A stretch of DNA of 64,000 nt from Candidatus Poribacteria bacterium (GCA_028818705.1 JAPPNJ010000158.1:1-64000), one strand, 5' to 3'; positions 1-8,540 are shown, numbered from the stretch's first letter. Notes: generated from the letters alone by a model not told the origin. Program-made: numbers and translations.

Positions 1-153
1 CTGCTCTGATTCCACTATTTTACCACATCCTTATGTTTTACTCAATATGACTTCTCTAATTATATTTTAATTAAACTGTTAACTTGCCCAATTAGTTTAC
101 CATAACTTAAGACGAAGTTCAACCGTTTTTGTTTCAGAAATGTGATAAAACTT

Positions 154-924
154 CTACAAGGTATTCGGGATCGGTGTCACCCACGGGTAGCCGTTGGGAT
201 GTGGTAGCACCTCAAATGGGATGCCGTAGGTCTTTGATAGGAGCTCCAAAGTTAGGACGACTTTGGGAGGACCGCACGCGATAGAGATTCCATCTTTCAA
301 TAGCAACAGTTGATCAGCATACATTGAAGCGAGATTCAGATCGTGGATTGCTGTGATAACGGTTTTGCCTTGACCACAAATTGTTTTGCACAAGTTGAGT
401 ATCTGGATTTGGTGCTTTGGGTCTAGATGGTTGGTGGGTTCGTCGAGCAAAAACAGTCCTGGGACTTGCGTAAGAATTCGAGCAAAATCGACGCGACTCG
501 CTTCGCCACCCGATAGTGTTGGATAGAGTCGCTCTTCAAATATATCAGCTTTGACTTGCTGTAGTGCCTGTTTGGCAATTAAAAGATCACTGGTAGTTTC
601 TTTTGTGCCGTTGAGGTACGGATGTCGACCAAACAGCACAACCTCCAAACTGGTAAACGGGAAGTTTATATCTCGTTTTTGTTGGAGATAGGCTCGGAGG
701 CGTGCTAATTCTTTTGGTTCGTAGTTATGAATAGGTTTGTCAAAGAGCCGAATTTCACCAGTTGTTGGTATAAGTTCTCCAGAAATTAGCCGCAGAAGGG
801 TCGATTTCCCTGCCCCGTTGGGACCGACGAAACCCCATAACATTCCCCTTTCAATTGCGATGTTGATGTCTCGAACTAACCAATTCTTACCGATGCGATA
901 ACCAACCTGTTCCAATTCAATCAT
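154..924 (-). CDS. hmuV: Haem ABC transporter ATP-binding protein HmuV
   Basis: Cytoplasmic ATPase that should power haem import through the HmuU permease encoded just upstream (12-bp gap). The 256 residues, normal for the family, show a Walker A motif GPNGAGKST near residue 34, the ABC signature LSGGEASR near 138, a Walker B with D-loop LLDEPTNHLD near 158 and the switch His in AIHDLN near 193. The stretch FPFTSLEVVLFGRHP after the Walker A is typical of HmuV/FecE-type ATPases. It is the last gene of the haem operon on this strand. A cobalamin or siderophore ATPase would look similar; the HmuY, PepSY and IsdG-like neighbours favour haem. Confidence 0.9.
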   Translation of the reverse strand: MIELEQVGYRIGKNWLVRDINIAIERGMLWGFVGPNGAGKSTLLRLISGELIPTTGEIRLFDKPIHNYEPKELARLRAYLQQKRDINFPFTSLEVVLFGRHPYLNGTKETTSDLLIAKQALQQVKADIFEERLYPTLSGGEASRVDFARILTQVPGLFLLDEPTNHLDPKHQIQILNLCKTICGQGKTVITAIHDLNLASMYADQLLLLKDGISIACGPPKVVLTLELLSKTYGIPFEVLPHPNGYPWVTPIPNTL

Positions 925-936
925 TGTGTTTACTTC

Positions 937-1932
937 CTATAGAAAGACTTCGCGTTTAAATCTGAGTAGTAGCCAGAGGAAGAATGGACCACCGATCAGT
1001 GCTGTGACGATGCCAACGGGCAATTCTGCAGGTGCAACGACGGTTCGTGAAAATAGGTCTGCTGAGACGAGCAGTATCGCGCCTCCTACTGCTGAACCGG
1101 GGAGTACATACCGATGATCTGCCCCGCCTAAGAGTCTTAAGAGATGCGGCACGACGAGTCCGACAAAACCGATACCACCTGCTGCTGAGACTGCAGCACC
1201 TACCGTTAGCGCAACACCAAAAACCGACCACTGTTTCAAGGTATCTGTTGAAACGCCGAGATGATACGCTTCAGATTCTCCCAAACTCATTGCATTCAGT
1301 GCCGCTGCCTGTCGTGACAACACAAACAATCCTATAATTGCAATCGGCAGGGCGATAAACACAACGGGCCATGTTGAACCGCCGAAACCGCCAAGCAGCC
1401 AAAAGGTTAGACTGCGTAGTTCCTCTTCGTCAGCAAGAAAGGTCATTAATCCGATACCTGCGCCGGCGAAACTGTTGAGGGCGATACCTGCGAGTAATAA
1501 CGTTAGCGTTTGAACTTTTCCCTCTCCTTCCGCAATTTTCCATACGCAGATCGTCACAAACATCCCACATATAAAAGCGGCAATAGGTAGCCCCCACACA
1601 CCTAACGCACCGCCACCGACAAGTACGATCCAGAGTGTTGCACCTAACCCCGCACCGGCTGTGACACCGATTAATCCTGGATCTGCCAGTGGATTGCGAA
1701 AAATGCCTTGGAGTGTGGCACCCGATATTGCTAACATTGCACCAACAACGGCGGATAGAATGACGCGTGGGAACCGGACGTGGACCAGGACTGCGAAACC
1801 ATTTTCTCGGAAAAATAAAATCTCAGGGATGCGCCACGGTAAAATTTGATATGCCCCTACCCCCGCCGCGACGCACATTGATACTGGGAGTAGGCTGATG
1901 AGAATTAACAGAATCTTTGTTCGTTTCTGCAT
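937..1932 (-). CDS. hmuU: Haem ABC transporter permease HmuU (FecCD family)
   Basis: Inner-membrane permease of the BtuC/FecCD family that should form the haem channel with HmuV. I place the start at the ATG at 1932 (protein MQKRTKILL...) because the longer frame up to 2070 runs into the hmuT gene and codes nothing membrane-like there. About 331 residues with roughly ten hydrophobic helices. The family motifs GATLQGIFRNPLADPGLIG (near residue 75) and GIGFVGLVVPHLLRLLGG (near 255) are present. The start lies 31 bp downstream of the hmuT stop, so the two are probably translated from one message. Confidence 0.9.
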   Translation of the reverse strand: MQKRTKILLILISLLPVSMCVAAGVGAYQILPWRIPEILFFRENGFAVLVHVRFPRVILSAVVGAMLAISGATLQGIFRNPLADPGLIGVTAGAGLGATLWIVLVGGGALGVWGLPIAAFICGMFVTICVWKIAEGEGKVQTLTLLLAGIALNSFAGAGIGLMTFLADEEELRSLTFWLLGGFGGSTWPVVFIALPIAIIGLFVLSRQAAALNAMSLGESEAYHLGVSTDTLKQWSVFGVALTVGAAVSAAGGIGFVGLVVPHLLRLLGGADHRYVLPGSAVGGAILLVSADLFSRTVVAPAELPVGIVTALIGGPFFLWLLLRFKREVFL

Positions 1933-1963
1933 TTTTTGTAATAGCAGGAAAACAGTAAAACGG

Positions 1964-2953
1964 CTATTCACCTGTGGCAGCGAAATACCCTTTGGTTTCG
2001 TAAATGCCTCGGAACAGATCGAGCGCAGCGCGCCCACAGCGGGGACCGAATCCAGATAAATATTGTCCATCTAATGTTACGACGCGTCTATTCTGTCCTG
2101 CTGGTGTGTGTGCTAAACCCGGCAACTTAAGCAATCCGTCAACACCACCAACAGATTTCAGACTTGTGGGAAATAGGACATAGACATCTGGTTGTGCAGC
2201 AATCACTGCTTCCGCTGTCATCGGTTTGCTGCCTTTGATGTTTGCTGCTGCATTTTCAGCCCCAATAATATCAAACATTGCTCCTGGTGCTGTGTCCGTT
2301 CCTAACACCAAAGTGGTTTGTGTGCCTCGTAAGTAGAGGAATAGTGTTTTCTGTTTCGACTGTTCCTTTCGCGAAGCGAGTTTGATTTCCAGTTTTTTAA
2401 TATCAGCGTCTAAGGCTTCTATTAGTTTCTCAACCTTTTCCTCGCTTCCCACTGCTTTACCGATTGTTCGTAAGCGTTGCTTGGCTGTCTCAAAGCTGCG
2501 CGGCTCCTCAAGCAGTAAAACGGTTACGCCTGCCATACGGAGTTGTTGCACGACCTGTGGTGGTCTCACATCGATGCGTCCAATTACCAGTGTTGGATTC
2601 AGGGAGAGAATCCCTTCGGCGTTGAGTCCATACTGATAGCCGACGCTTGGTAACTTCTCTCTCACACCTTTTGGGTATGTTGATGAAGCATCGCAGCCGA
2701 CTACGTTGTCGCCGACCTCTAAGGCAAACAAGATTTCGGTGGTGCTGCCGTTAAGGCTCACAATACGTTCTGATGATGTGATGAGGACGGTATTGCCGTC
2801 TGCATCTGTTACCTCAATTGAATCTGCGACAGCGATGCAGAGTAGAATGCTGAACAGGATGAAGAGCGAGACACTTAATATCCATGCTTTGAGTAAGATT
2901 GCGCGAACTTTTTTATAGCAAGTTTTGGCTTGCAAGCTGTGCCAAAAATCCAT
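1964..2953 (-). CDS. hmuT: Haem ABC transporter substrate-binding protein HmuT
   Basis: Periplasmic binding protein (class III, TroA/BtuF-like fold) that should hand haem from the outer-membrane receptor to HmuUV. The core has the usual opening IEVTDADG...ERIVSLNGSTTEILFALE and the GLNAEGILSLNPTLVIG segment. I choose the ATG at 2953, which has GGAG six bases upstream, over upstream in-frame starts to 3121. An N-terminal hydrophobic stretch ending ILLCIAVADS is the likely signal peptide. Its n-region is unusually long and contains the residues HSLQA, encoded by a hairpin repeat that recurs in the HmuY-like lipoprotein gene at 3226-3948. About 329 residues. Confidence 0.88.
   Translation of the reverse strand: MDFWHSLQAKTCYKKVRAILLKAWILSVSLFILFSILLCIAVADSIEVTDADGNTVLITSSERIVSLNGSTTEILFALEVGDNVVGCDASSTYPKGVREKLPSVGYQYGLNAEGILSLNPTLVIGRIDVRPPQVVQQLRMAGVTVLLLEEPRSFETAKQRLRTIGKAVGSEEKVEKLIEALDADIKKLEIKLASRKEQSKQKTLFLYLRGTQTTLVLGTDTAPGAMFDIIGAENAAANIKGSKPMTAEAVIAAQPDVYVLFPTSLKSVGGVDGLLKLPGLAHTPAGQNRRVVTLDGQYLSGFGPRCGRAALDLFRGIYETKGYFAATGE
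2923..2947 (-). repeat. Hairpin repeat inside hmuT signal-peptide region (copy 1)
   Basis: On the minus strand the stem TTTTGGC closes on GCCAAAA around the 11-base loop ACAGCTTGCAA. The same loop, in the same reading frame (HSLQA), recurs at 3891-3909 with a different but still self-complementary stem. Both lie in the n-region of a signal peptide. Confidence 0.6.
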
Positions 2954-3225
2954 TTTTTTCTCCATATTGAAATGAGTAGTTGGGCATGGTACCCGTTTAG
3001 GTTTAAGGAGTTTATGATGTACGGTATTTCCATGCCCAACATTCATGGACTCGGTGTCCAGTTGTTCAGTATAAAGTTCTTTACCACTGGGTCGCTGGCA
3101 ACTTTTCCTTAAGTTTGTCAAAAGAGAAATACAATACTAACTCTGGAATCTGCCTATCACAGTTGTGGTTGTGAAAATCGAATATTTAAACCAGAAACAG
3201 ATACAAGTTTTATATTGTGCGTTGT

Positions 3226-3948
3226 TTAGAAATTAGGGCTGCCGTCCGGTTGATGGACATATTCAAACGTTACGAAACCACTATCCTTCTTGTTTTCGTT
3301 ATCTTTGTAATAGCCAACAAAGCGAAGTTTGGCAAACGTTCCATCTGCGGCTTTCACGACAAACACTCGATCTTCTAAAGGGAGAATCCAGTGTGCCGGC
3401 GGACCCGTGTAGATGTACCAACCTTTCTCGCTTTGCGGGACGATCCCAAGTGTGTCTTCTGTATCAGCGAGATAGCCGTCTGCTGGTGCTACTGTTACGG
3501 CTTCAAAAGTTGTTTCAGTGAGCATGACGACGCTGCCCATTCCTGGACCGCTGATGCCACCATTAAGTTTGACTTGCGTCCGTTGGAACCCAATGTCCCA
3601 TGCTTCCGAATTTACGGCATCTGCAACTTCAACAACGTCGCCAGTCGCGAAAGAGAAGTACGCCCACGCTTCTCTATTTGTTGCGTCGATTGTGAACGTC
3701 ATAACCTCTGGGCCTATGGGTTTGTCAACTGGGACTTGGGCATCAGTTACAGTCGCTGTGGATGACGTTGCCTCGGTGGTTTCCTCTGCCTGAAGCAGCT
3801 GGTTAAGATTTTCGTCGTCAACGGTATCGCAACTGGAACTAAAAAGGACGACAACGCCAAATGTTAACACAAAAAAGGTCTTCGCAATATGAGCTTGCAA
3901 GCTGTGCTCTAAGGTGTGTCGATTGACAAAATCTTTTGTTTTTTTCAT
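3226..3948 (-). CDS. HmuY-like haem-binding lipoprotein
   Basis: Predicted surface or periplasmic lipoprotein of the HmuY family, which binds haem and passes it to a TonB receptor. The ATG at 3948 has AGGAG eight bases upstream; longer readings to 4050 lack such a site. The N-terminus is MKKTKDF followed by a hydrophobic segment and the lipobox FSSSC (Cys near residue 40). The HmuY core holds FTIDATNREAWAYFSF, AWDIGFQRTQVKLNGG, GWYIYTGPP and LRFVGYYKDNENKKDSG, all paralogous to the protein at 4348-5001. About 240 residues. The haem ligands of HmuY cannot be assigned by eye. An in-frame hairpin repeat encodes HSLQA before the signal sequence. Confidence 0.82.
   Translation of the reverse strand: MKKTKDFVNRHTLEHSLQAHIAKTFFVLTFGVVVLFSSSCDTVDDENLNQLLQAEETTEATSSTATVTDAQVPVDKPIGPEVMTFTIDATNREAWAYFSFATGDVVEVADAVNSEAWDIGFQRTQVKLNGGISGPGMGSVVMLTETTFEAVTVAPADGYLADTEDTLGIVPQSEKGWYIYTGPPAHWILPLEDRVFVVKAADGTFAKLRFVGYYKDNENKKDSGFVTFEYVHQPDGSPNF
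3891..3909 (-). repeat. Hairpin repeat inside HmuY-like gene (copy 2)
   Basis: Minus-strand stem GAGC/GCTC around the loop ACAGCTTGCAA. It shares the 15-base core GCACAGCTTGCAAGC and the HSLQA reading frame with the copy in hmuT. Confidence 0.6.
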
Positions 3949-4022
3949 GATAGTTCTCCTATTAGTAAACAGCACAAGTGAGTTGAAGTTCCTACCCCGG
4001 TTTTGCGCAGGATTAAAACGAT

Positions 4023-4074
4023 GTAGGGAAATTGGGCTATTAAAGCCCAATTGAAACCTCAGTAGTTTCCCTAC
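4023..4074. repeat. Nested hairpins in the intercistronic spacer
   Basis: An outer stem GTAGGGAAA (4023-4031) pairs with TTTCCCTAC (4066-4074). It encloses the inner hairpin ATTGGGCT/AGCCCAAT (4031-4038 with 4044-4051) and a smaller GAAAC/GTTTC hairpin (4053-4069). It lies between two haem-operon genes and may set message stability or be a REP-like element. Confidence 0.5.
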
Positions 4075-4082
4075 ACGCTGGT

Positions 4083-4313
4083 TTAAACTTTCACAAGTGT
4101 ATTCATTTTTTGTAAGTCGATTTCCTCGTTTACTGGATCTTCACCCTTCTGTAAAACACGCAATGCTTCGACAAAAACTCCGGCGACCTGATGGAAATCA
4201 CAGGCATCCATAGTTATATCTAAGGTCCGGTATTTCAGGTGAATATGACCATCAAGACATTGGTAGATGGCGCATACTTGATCTTGTGATAAAAATTCTG
4301 CTTTGTATCCCAT
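4083..4313 (-). CDS. Small conserved-looking protein of the haem operon (76 aa)
   Basis: A 76-residue protein with no signal peptide or membrane segment, lying between two HmuY-like genes. AAGGAG seven bases before the ATG supports translation. Visible features are two cysteines in VCAIYQC, an HIHLKYRTLDI strand, a third cysteine in DACDFHQ, and a helical FVEALRVLQKG segment. I do not recognise the family with confidence. It is weakly reminiscent of small Cys-containing DUF6686-like proteins found near haem and iron genes, but that is only an impression. Position suggests a role in cytoplasmic haem or iron handling. Confidence 0.6.
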   Translation of the reverse strand: MGYKAEFLSQDQVCAIYQCLDGHIHLKYRTLDITMDACDFHQVAGVFVEALRVLQKGEDPVNEEIDLQKMNTLVKV

Positions 4314-4328
4314 TTCTAATCTCCTTAT

Positions 4329-4345
4329 GGCACGGGGTGCGTGCC
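4329..4345. repeat. Small intercistronic hairpin
   Basis: GGCACG pairs with CGTGCC around a 5-base loop, between the 76-aa gene and the HmuY-like gene. There is no T-run, so it is not a classical terminator. Confidence 0.4.
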
Positions 4346-4347
4346 TA

Positions 4348-5001
4348 TTAGTTAGACTTAATCGCTGCCCACGTTGTTGTTAACTTTCGTTGTGTATCAA
4401 CGCTTGTGGAGACAGACTCGATAAAGGAGCGGGTGCCATCGTCTTGCAAGGCGTATTCTATGGTAATGTTTCCCGATCCTTCTTTGGTTTCGTTATTCTC
4501 GTAGTAACCGATAAAACGGACTTTCGCGTAGTAATATGGACTTGGAGGCTGTGCCTTTGGATTGACGGCAATTCGCAAAGCATAAACTATCGGGTTTGGC
4601 AAAACCCAGTGATTTGGCGGTCCAGTATAGGTATACCAACCGGTGCCTCGCGCGAATGTCGCAATCTGGTCGGTGTCTGACACATAGTCGCCTTCTGGGG
4701 CTTCGAGGACATCTTCAAAAGAGATGTCCTTCAAAACCAATGCCCCGGTTTTCCCAGGACCGCTGATGCCCCCATTGGCGATGACCGCCGTTCGTTTAAA
4801 ACCGAGGTCCCACGCCATTGAGGTTGCCGGATCGGCTATATCAACTGTTTCGCCTTTAGTAAGGTTGACATAAGCCCAATTCTCACGATCGGTCGCATCA
4901 ACCGTGAGCGTGTTTTGATGGAGTTCAGCAGACGCTGTAAGAACAACGATGCTGACGGTGATAGCCAAGAGTGAAGTTGTGTGAAACATGAGCTGTGTCA
5001 T
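4348..5001 (-). CDS. HmuY-like secreted protein with C-terminal KLTTTW tail
   Basis: A second HmuY-family protein, 217 residues, with a type I signal peptide (hydrophobic LLAITVSIVVLTASA) instead of a lipobox. It shares LTVDATDRENWAYVNL, AWDLGFKRTAVIANGGISG, GWYTYTGPP and RFIGYYENNETKEGSG with the lipoprotein at 3226-3948, so the two are paralogues. The last 20 or so residues lie outside the HmuY core and end KLTTTWAAIKSN. The LamG protein at 38998-39771 ends in a similar way (KLSTTWGYLKGLRN), which suggests a shared C-terminal signal. Likely haemophore feeding the adjacent TonB receptor. Confidence 0.82.
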   Translation of the reverse strand: MTQLMFHTTSLLAITVSIVVLTASAELHQNTLTVDATDRENWAYVNLTKGETVDIADPATSMAWDLGFKRTAVIANGGISGPGKTGALVLKDISFEDVLEAPEGDYVSDTDQIATFARGTGWYTYTGPPNHWVLPNPIVYALRIAVNPKAQPPSPYYYAKVRFIGYYENNETKEGSGNITIEYALQDDGTRSFIESVSTSVDTQRKLTTTWAAIKSN

Positions 5002-5038
5002 GCTTTTCGTATCCTTTCTGTTATAATGAAATAAGGTA

Positions 5039-7045
5039 TTAATAGGTTAAGGATATACCGCCGTAAAATGAGCGGCCCGTAAACGTATAAAATGTGGGAA
5101 TTTTGAAGTCAAAAATATTGTTACATCCGATTGAGGCTTTGAATATTTTAAAGAGTGTCTTTGAAACGCGAATATTCCAGACCCAATAACTTGGTGCTAA
5201 TTCTTCGGGTTCGAGCACTTTGTCACCATCATCAAAGAATCCCCAAGAACTGGCATATCGTCCGCGAAGGTCAGCCTGAAAACCGCTGTTGGAATGTAGA
5301 TATGCGAGTTTGAGCGTCCCGTTATGCGTAGAGCGGTTTAGTAGTTGGAGTCCGGTCTCTTTGTCCGCGCCGCGAAGGTAAGCATATCCAATAGTTGAAG
5401 TGAATCCGCCTATTGAACCAGTATCTATATCAACTTGGGCTTCAGCATCGAATCCTTCTGTGTAAGCTTCACTGATGTTTTGGTATTCAAACTTGCTTCC
5501 ACCTGCAGTGCTTTGCCCGATGCGCTCCGCTTCAATCAGATTCTGCAAATCATTCCGGTAAATGTGGATTCTCCCAAGGAGGCCATCTAATACCTGGTAT
5601 TCCACGCCGAGGTTCCAGCTGTGTGAGGATTCAGGTTGAAGATTTGGGTTGCCTAAGACTTGATAGCCAGATGTCACGTTTGTGAAGTCGAGATAGAGGT
5701 TTTTGAAATCTGGTGCACGAAACCCTTGCCCATACGAGGTGCGAACCCGTAAATCGTCTGTCACCCGATATAGTGAACTCAATTTTGGACTAAAATGGCT
5801 GCCGAATTCGGAATGGTTGTCTAAGCGTCCGCCAATGACGAGTGCGAACGCAGAAATGGGACGGAATTCGTCTTGGATAAAGAGAGAATTCGTGAAAATA
5901 TCTCGTTCACCGCCTGTGATCCGTTGAGATTGGAGGTTCTCAAGGATAACCTCGCTGCCCAAAATCAGTTGATGTTTTTCCCAGAGGGTTGTATCAAATT
6001 GAACTTCACCCTTGAGCATGTCTTGGATATTGAGGTTTCCAGAGCTTATTTCATTTGTTTTTCTGTTGATAACAGTTGATTCATCGTCGTATCGGGTTGC
6101 ATAGAGTTTGCCGGTCAGTAGAGTTGCTGGCTTACCTCGCGTGGGCTCACCGAATTTATGCTCTATTCCCACGCTTCCAATAAAGTTCTCGATATCGCCG
6201 AGTCGGTCAAAAGCGATGGGCCCATTTTCGCTTATGCCTTCTTGGTCCTGTGTGAAGTATTGTCCAGAAATCACAAGGTTTGTCGCTGGTGTGAGTTGAT
6301 ATTCAGTCCGTGCGGAACCTGTCACATTGGCATAGCCGTTGATGGTGGTTGTGAGATCAGACGTGTCTAAATCAATAGAACTTCGGCGGTTACGACTGAG
6401 CGTTAGAAGAGCATTGAGTTTGTCGCGTTGCAATTCGACCGTACCTCGGCTGTCAAGTGTGCTGTTTTGCTCAAAATTTTGAGAGACCTGTACTGAAAAG
6501 GGTGAGGTTGCTTTGCGAGTGATAATATTGATAACCCCACCGAGTGCGGCATTGCCAAAGAGCGAGGCGGTGGCACCTTTGACGATTTCTATCCTCTCAA
6601 CGTTTTCAACGGCAAGCCGTGCCATATCGAGTTTGCCAGCGATGCGTCCGACCTGTGGTTCACCGTCCACGAGAATTAGCACGTATTCGGAGTCAAGCCC
6701 TTGGAGCTGCACACCGTCGCCGTGTCCATCGCGGTGGATAATAATGCCTGCTGTGTGTTCTAAGATTTCTCCGATATTTTCTGCTCCGGTTGCTTCAATC
6801 TCCGAGCGTGTAATGAGATTTGTGATAACGGGTGTATCTTTCAGGCGTTGGGGGGTCTTTGTCGCCGTTACCACGACAGGGTCTAATTCCACCGGACGGA
6901 CGGTTTCAGGTGTATCGTCTGTATTCTCTGCTGAACTCAGTAATGCGAGTGCAAACAGTCCCAATACAAGGTTTGGCAGTATCTGTAAAAACCACTTGAA
7001 AGTGAGATTTGCCTTGGGAAAATCAATTATTCTGTTTGAGGGCAT
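5039..7045 (-). CDS. TonB-dependent haem receptor (HmuR-like)
   Basis: Outer-membrane TonB-dependent receptor of about 668 residues. The start at 7045 (MPSNRIIDF) is preceded by AGAGGAAAAATT; a further upstream ATG at 7081 has no clear site. After the signal peptide comes a TonB-box-like DPVVVTATKTPQ, then the plug domain (VERIEIVKGATASLFGNAALGGVINIITRK) and the beta-barrel with FRAPDFKNLY. The C-terminus ends with an aromatic, GISLTY, as expected for barrel insertion. Its neighbours (PepSY protein, two HmuY-like proteins, HmuTUV) argue for haem as substrate. The family is certain; the substrate is inferred. Confidence 0.88.
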   Translation of the reverse strand: MPSNRIIDFPKANLTFKWFLQILPNLVLGLFALALLSSAENTDDTPETVRPVELDPVVVTATKTPQRLKDTPVITNLITRSEIEATGAENIGEILEHTAGIIIHRDGHGDGVQLQGLDSEYVLILVDGEPQVGRIAGKLDMARLAVENVERIEIVKGATASLFGNAALGGVINIITRKATSPFSVQVSQNFEQNSTLDSRGTVELQRDKLNALLTLSRNRRSSIDLDTSDLTTTINGYANVTGSARTEYQLTPATNLVISGQYFTQDQEGISENGPIAFDRLGDIENFIGSVGIEHKFGEPTRGKPATLLTGKLYATRYDDESTVINRKTNEISSGNLNIQDMLKGEVQFDTTLWEKHQLILGSEVILENLQSQRITGGERDIFTNSLFIQDEFRPISAFALVIGGRLDNHSEFGSHFSPKLSSLYRVTDDLRVRTSYGQGFRAPDFKNLYLDFTNVTSGYQVLGNPNLQPESSHSWNLGVEYQVLDGLLGRIHIYRNDLQNLIEAERIGQSTAGGSKFEYQNISEAYTEGFDAEAQVDIDTGSIGGFTSTIGYAYLRGADKETGLQLLNRSTHNGTLKLAYLHSNSGFQADLRGRYASSWGFFDDGDKVLEPEELAPSYWVWNIRVSKTLFKIFKASIGCNNIFDFKIPTFYTFTGRSFYGGISLTY

Positions 7046-7065
7046 AATTTTTCCTCTTGAATTCG

Positions 7066-7767
7066 TTAGAAGGTTTGCCAAACGAAGATGATGGCAAGCG
7101 TTAGGGACCCAAAGACAAGTCCCGCTGCAAGCAACCGTGGTCCGTGTAAACGCGTCCAGAGCAGTATGCCACTAATGGCGAGGATAATTAAACTACCGGC
7201 AATCGTATCGGCGAGGAGGATCCAGGCAACTCCCATTCCGCTTGCCATGTGCAACCGATTGAGAAAGGCGAATATATTCCTATCGAATTGTTTGACGGTG
7301 GTGTAGGCGTTGCCGACCCAATATTCTGCGCTATAACTCCGTTTTGGATTGCTGAAACTAACACTCCATCTTTCGGGTTGTGTGACGGATTTCCCGCCCC
7401 AACTAATTTCTCGGGGCTCCTGTGAGCGTGCGCGGCTCCATTTTTTATCGAGATCAAGGTCTACTTGCAGCCACGCTGCGAACGCCTCAATATTTTCAGG
7501 TCTCGGATTACACAATGGAAGTTCCCGCGCCGTCTGTTCGGTTTTGGCAGCGTTGATTCTGAGTGTTCCTCGGTGATTGAGTAGAATACCAGTGACGCCG
7601 AACAGAATCCCCAAAGTCGCGCCCCATAATCCGAGCCACGCGTGTGTTCGCCGGAGCCATTTGAGAAACGCACCTCTGCTCCATGCAAGAGGCAGAAAGG
7701 AATATGGCGAACGTCGACGCTGTTTCACTGTTCTTTCGGCTAATCTTGAATTTGTAGGACTTGGCAT
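7066..7767 (-). CDS. PepSY-domain inner-membrane protein
   Basis: About 233 residues; the ATG at 7767 has a strong GGAGG five bases upstream. A basic N-terminus leads into the PepSY-associated segment LRRTHAWLGLWGATLGILFGVTGILLNHRG, a soluble loop with FNRLHMASGMG, and two C-terminal helices (LIILAISGILLW and LVFGSLTLAIIFVW). Small PepSY membrane proteins are common beside TonB-receptor iron and haem systems and may be membrane reductases or assembly factors. His in RTHAW, NHRG and RLHM could bind haem, but this is inference. It ends 20 bp before the receptor gene. Confidence 0.8.
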   Translation of the reverse strand: MPSPTNSRLAERTVKQRRRSPYSFLPLAWSRGAFLKWLRRTHAWLGLWGATLGILFGVTGILLNHRGTLRINAAKTEQTARELPLCNPRPENIEAFAAWLQVDLDLDKKWSRARSQEPREISWGGKSVTQPERWSVSFSNPKRSYSAEYWVGNAYTTVKQFDRNIFAFLNRLHMASGMGVAWILLADTIAGSLIILAISGILLWTRLHGPRLLAAGLVFGSLTLAIIFVWQTF

Positions 7768-7797
7768 GTTACCTCCGAATTCTCTTGACAGACGCAA

Positions 7798-8006
7798 CGC
7801 TGATAGCGTATTCTAAATTAAGGCAGAAAAGGCATCGGATACGAAACGCTCCGGTAAACCGGGCGTGAGAGTCCGCAGTACGCGAAACGCTGTCAATTTG
7901 TAATTGACTCGTGTTGATTTCCTTTAGAAACATGGACATTAGCTAACAATTGGCAGTTGGGAGCATGTCCAGTTTCTTGCGTCGCTTTTTCTGCTATTAT
8001 TTTGTT
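7798..8006 (-). other. Structured spacer before the PepSY gene
   Basis: 209 bp without a gene. On the minus strand I see a GTCAATT/AATTGAC hairpin near 7891-7907, a CCGG-based hairpin within a palindromic unit at about 7847-7865, and a long-range GGACAT/ATGTCC pairing near 7933-7970. GCGTTTCG occurs twice. It could be a repeat array or a leader; I found no known riboswitch core. Confidence 0.35.
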
Positions 8007-8363
8007 TTAATGAACATTAAAAGGACCACCTGCTGGTTCTTCCTTTAGGTCTGGTCGAGCGGAATCGAGAAATACTTCATGAAGTTCGAGTTTGTTCGAT
8101 TGTGTGAATGCCTCTTTAGGCAGCGTACCGGATTGTGCGTGCCCCTTGCGGAATTCCTCAGACTCTACCCAGTTTTCAAAATCCTTCCGCGATTCCCAAA
8201 GTGTGAAGACAATGTATGGATCACCATTATTGACAGGACGCAGCACTTGGTTTGAGATAAACCCTGGCATTCCGTCAACGAGACGAGCCCGGTTTTGGAA
8301 CCGTTCTTCAAATGTGTCCTGATATTCAGGTGCGACATAGATTCGGTTCGCAACGGTTATCAT
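8007..8363 (-). CDS. IsdG-like haem-degrading monooxygenase
   Basis: A 118-residue antibiotic-biosynthesis-monooxygenase-fold protein. Asn6 in VANRIYV, Trp65 in DFENWVESEEF and His75 in RKGHAQ match the Asn/Trp/His triad that positions haem in IsdG/IsdI enzymes. The sequence TLWESRKDFENW is typical of that subfamily. It should open the haem ring in the cytoplasm and release iron, which fits its place at the head of the haem operon. A strong Fur box lies at 8555-8573 and a weaker one at 8380-8398, just before its start. The C-terminal 25 residues extend beyond the core family length. Confidence 0.8.
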   Translation of the reverse strand: MITVANRIYVAPEYQDTFEERFQNRARLVDGMPGFISNQVLRPVNNGDPYIVFTLWESRKDFENWVESEEFRKGHAQSGTLPKEAFTQSNKLELHEVFLDSARPDLKEEPAGGPFNVH

Positions 8364-8379
8364 GAATGTGCTCCTTATT

Positions 8380-8398
8380 GAAAATGAACTTCATTATC
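8380..8398. promoter_or_regulatory. Candidate Fur box (weaker)
   Basis: GAAAATGAACTTCATTATC matches 15 of 19 positions of the classical Fur consensus. It lies 17 bp before the IsdG-like start codon. Confidence 0.5.
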
Positions 8399-8540
8399 AA
8401 GATTCATGGTAAAGCGGAGTATCCTGTTCCCCGCCAACCATTGTTGAACAGGCTATATCTTGATGGCTATGATTTTAGTTCCCTATGACAAATTTCTCAT
8501 TTTCAAGTTTTATCTGTAAGGGAAGTTGATATACCTGAAA

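Noticed and set aside
7798..8006. Cobalamin or other riboswitch before the PepSY gene
   Set aside because: Several hairpins are present, but I could not find a B12-box (GCCACTG) or another known core; repeats explain the structure as well.
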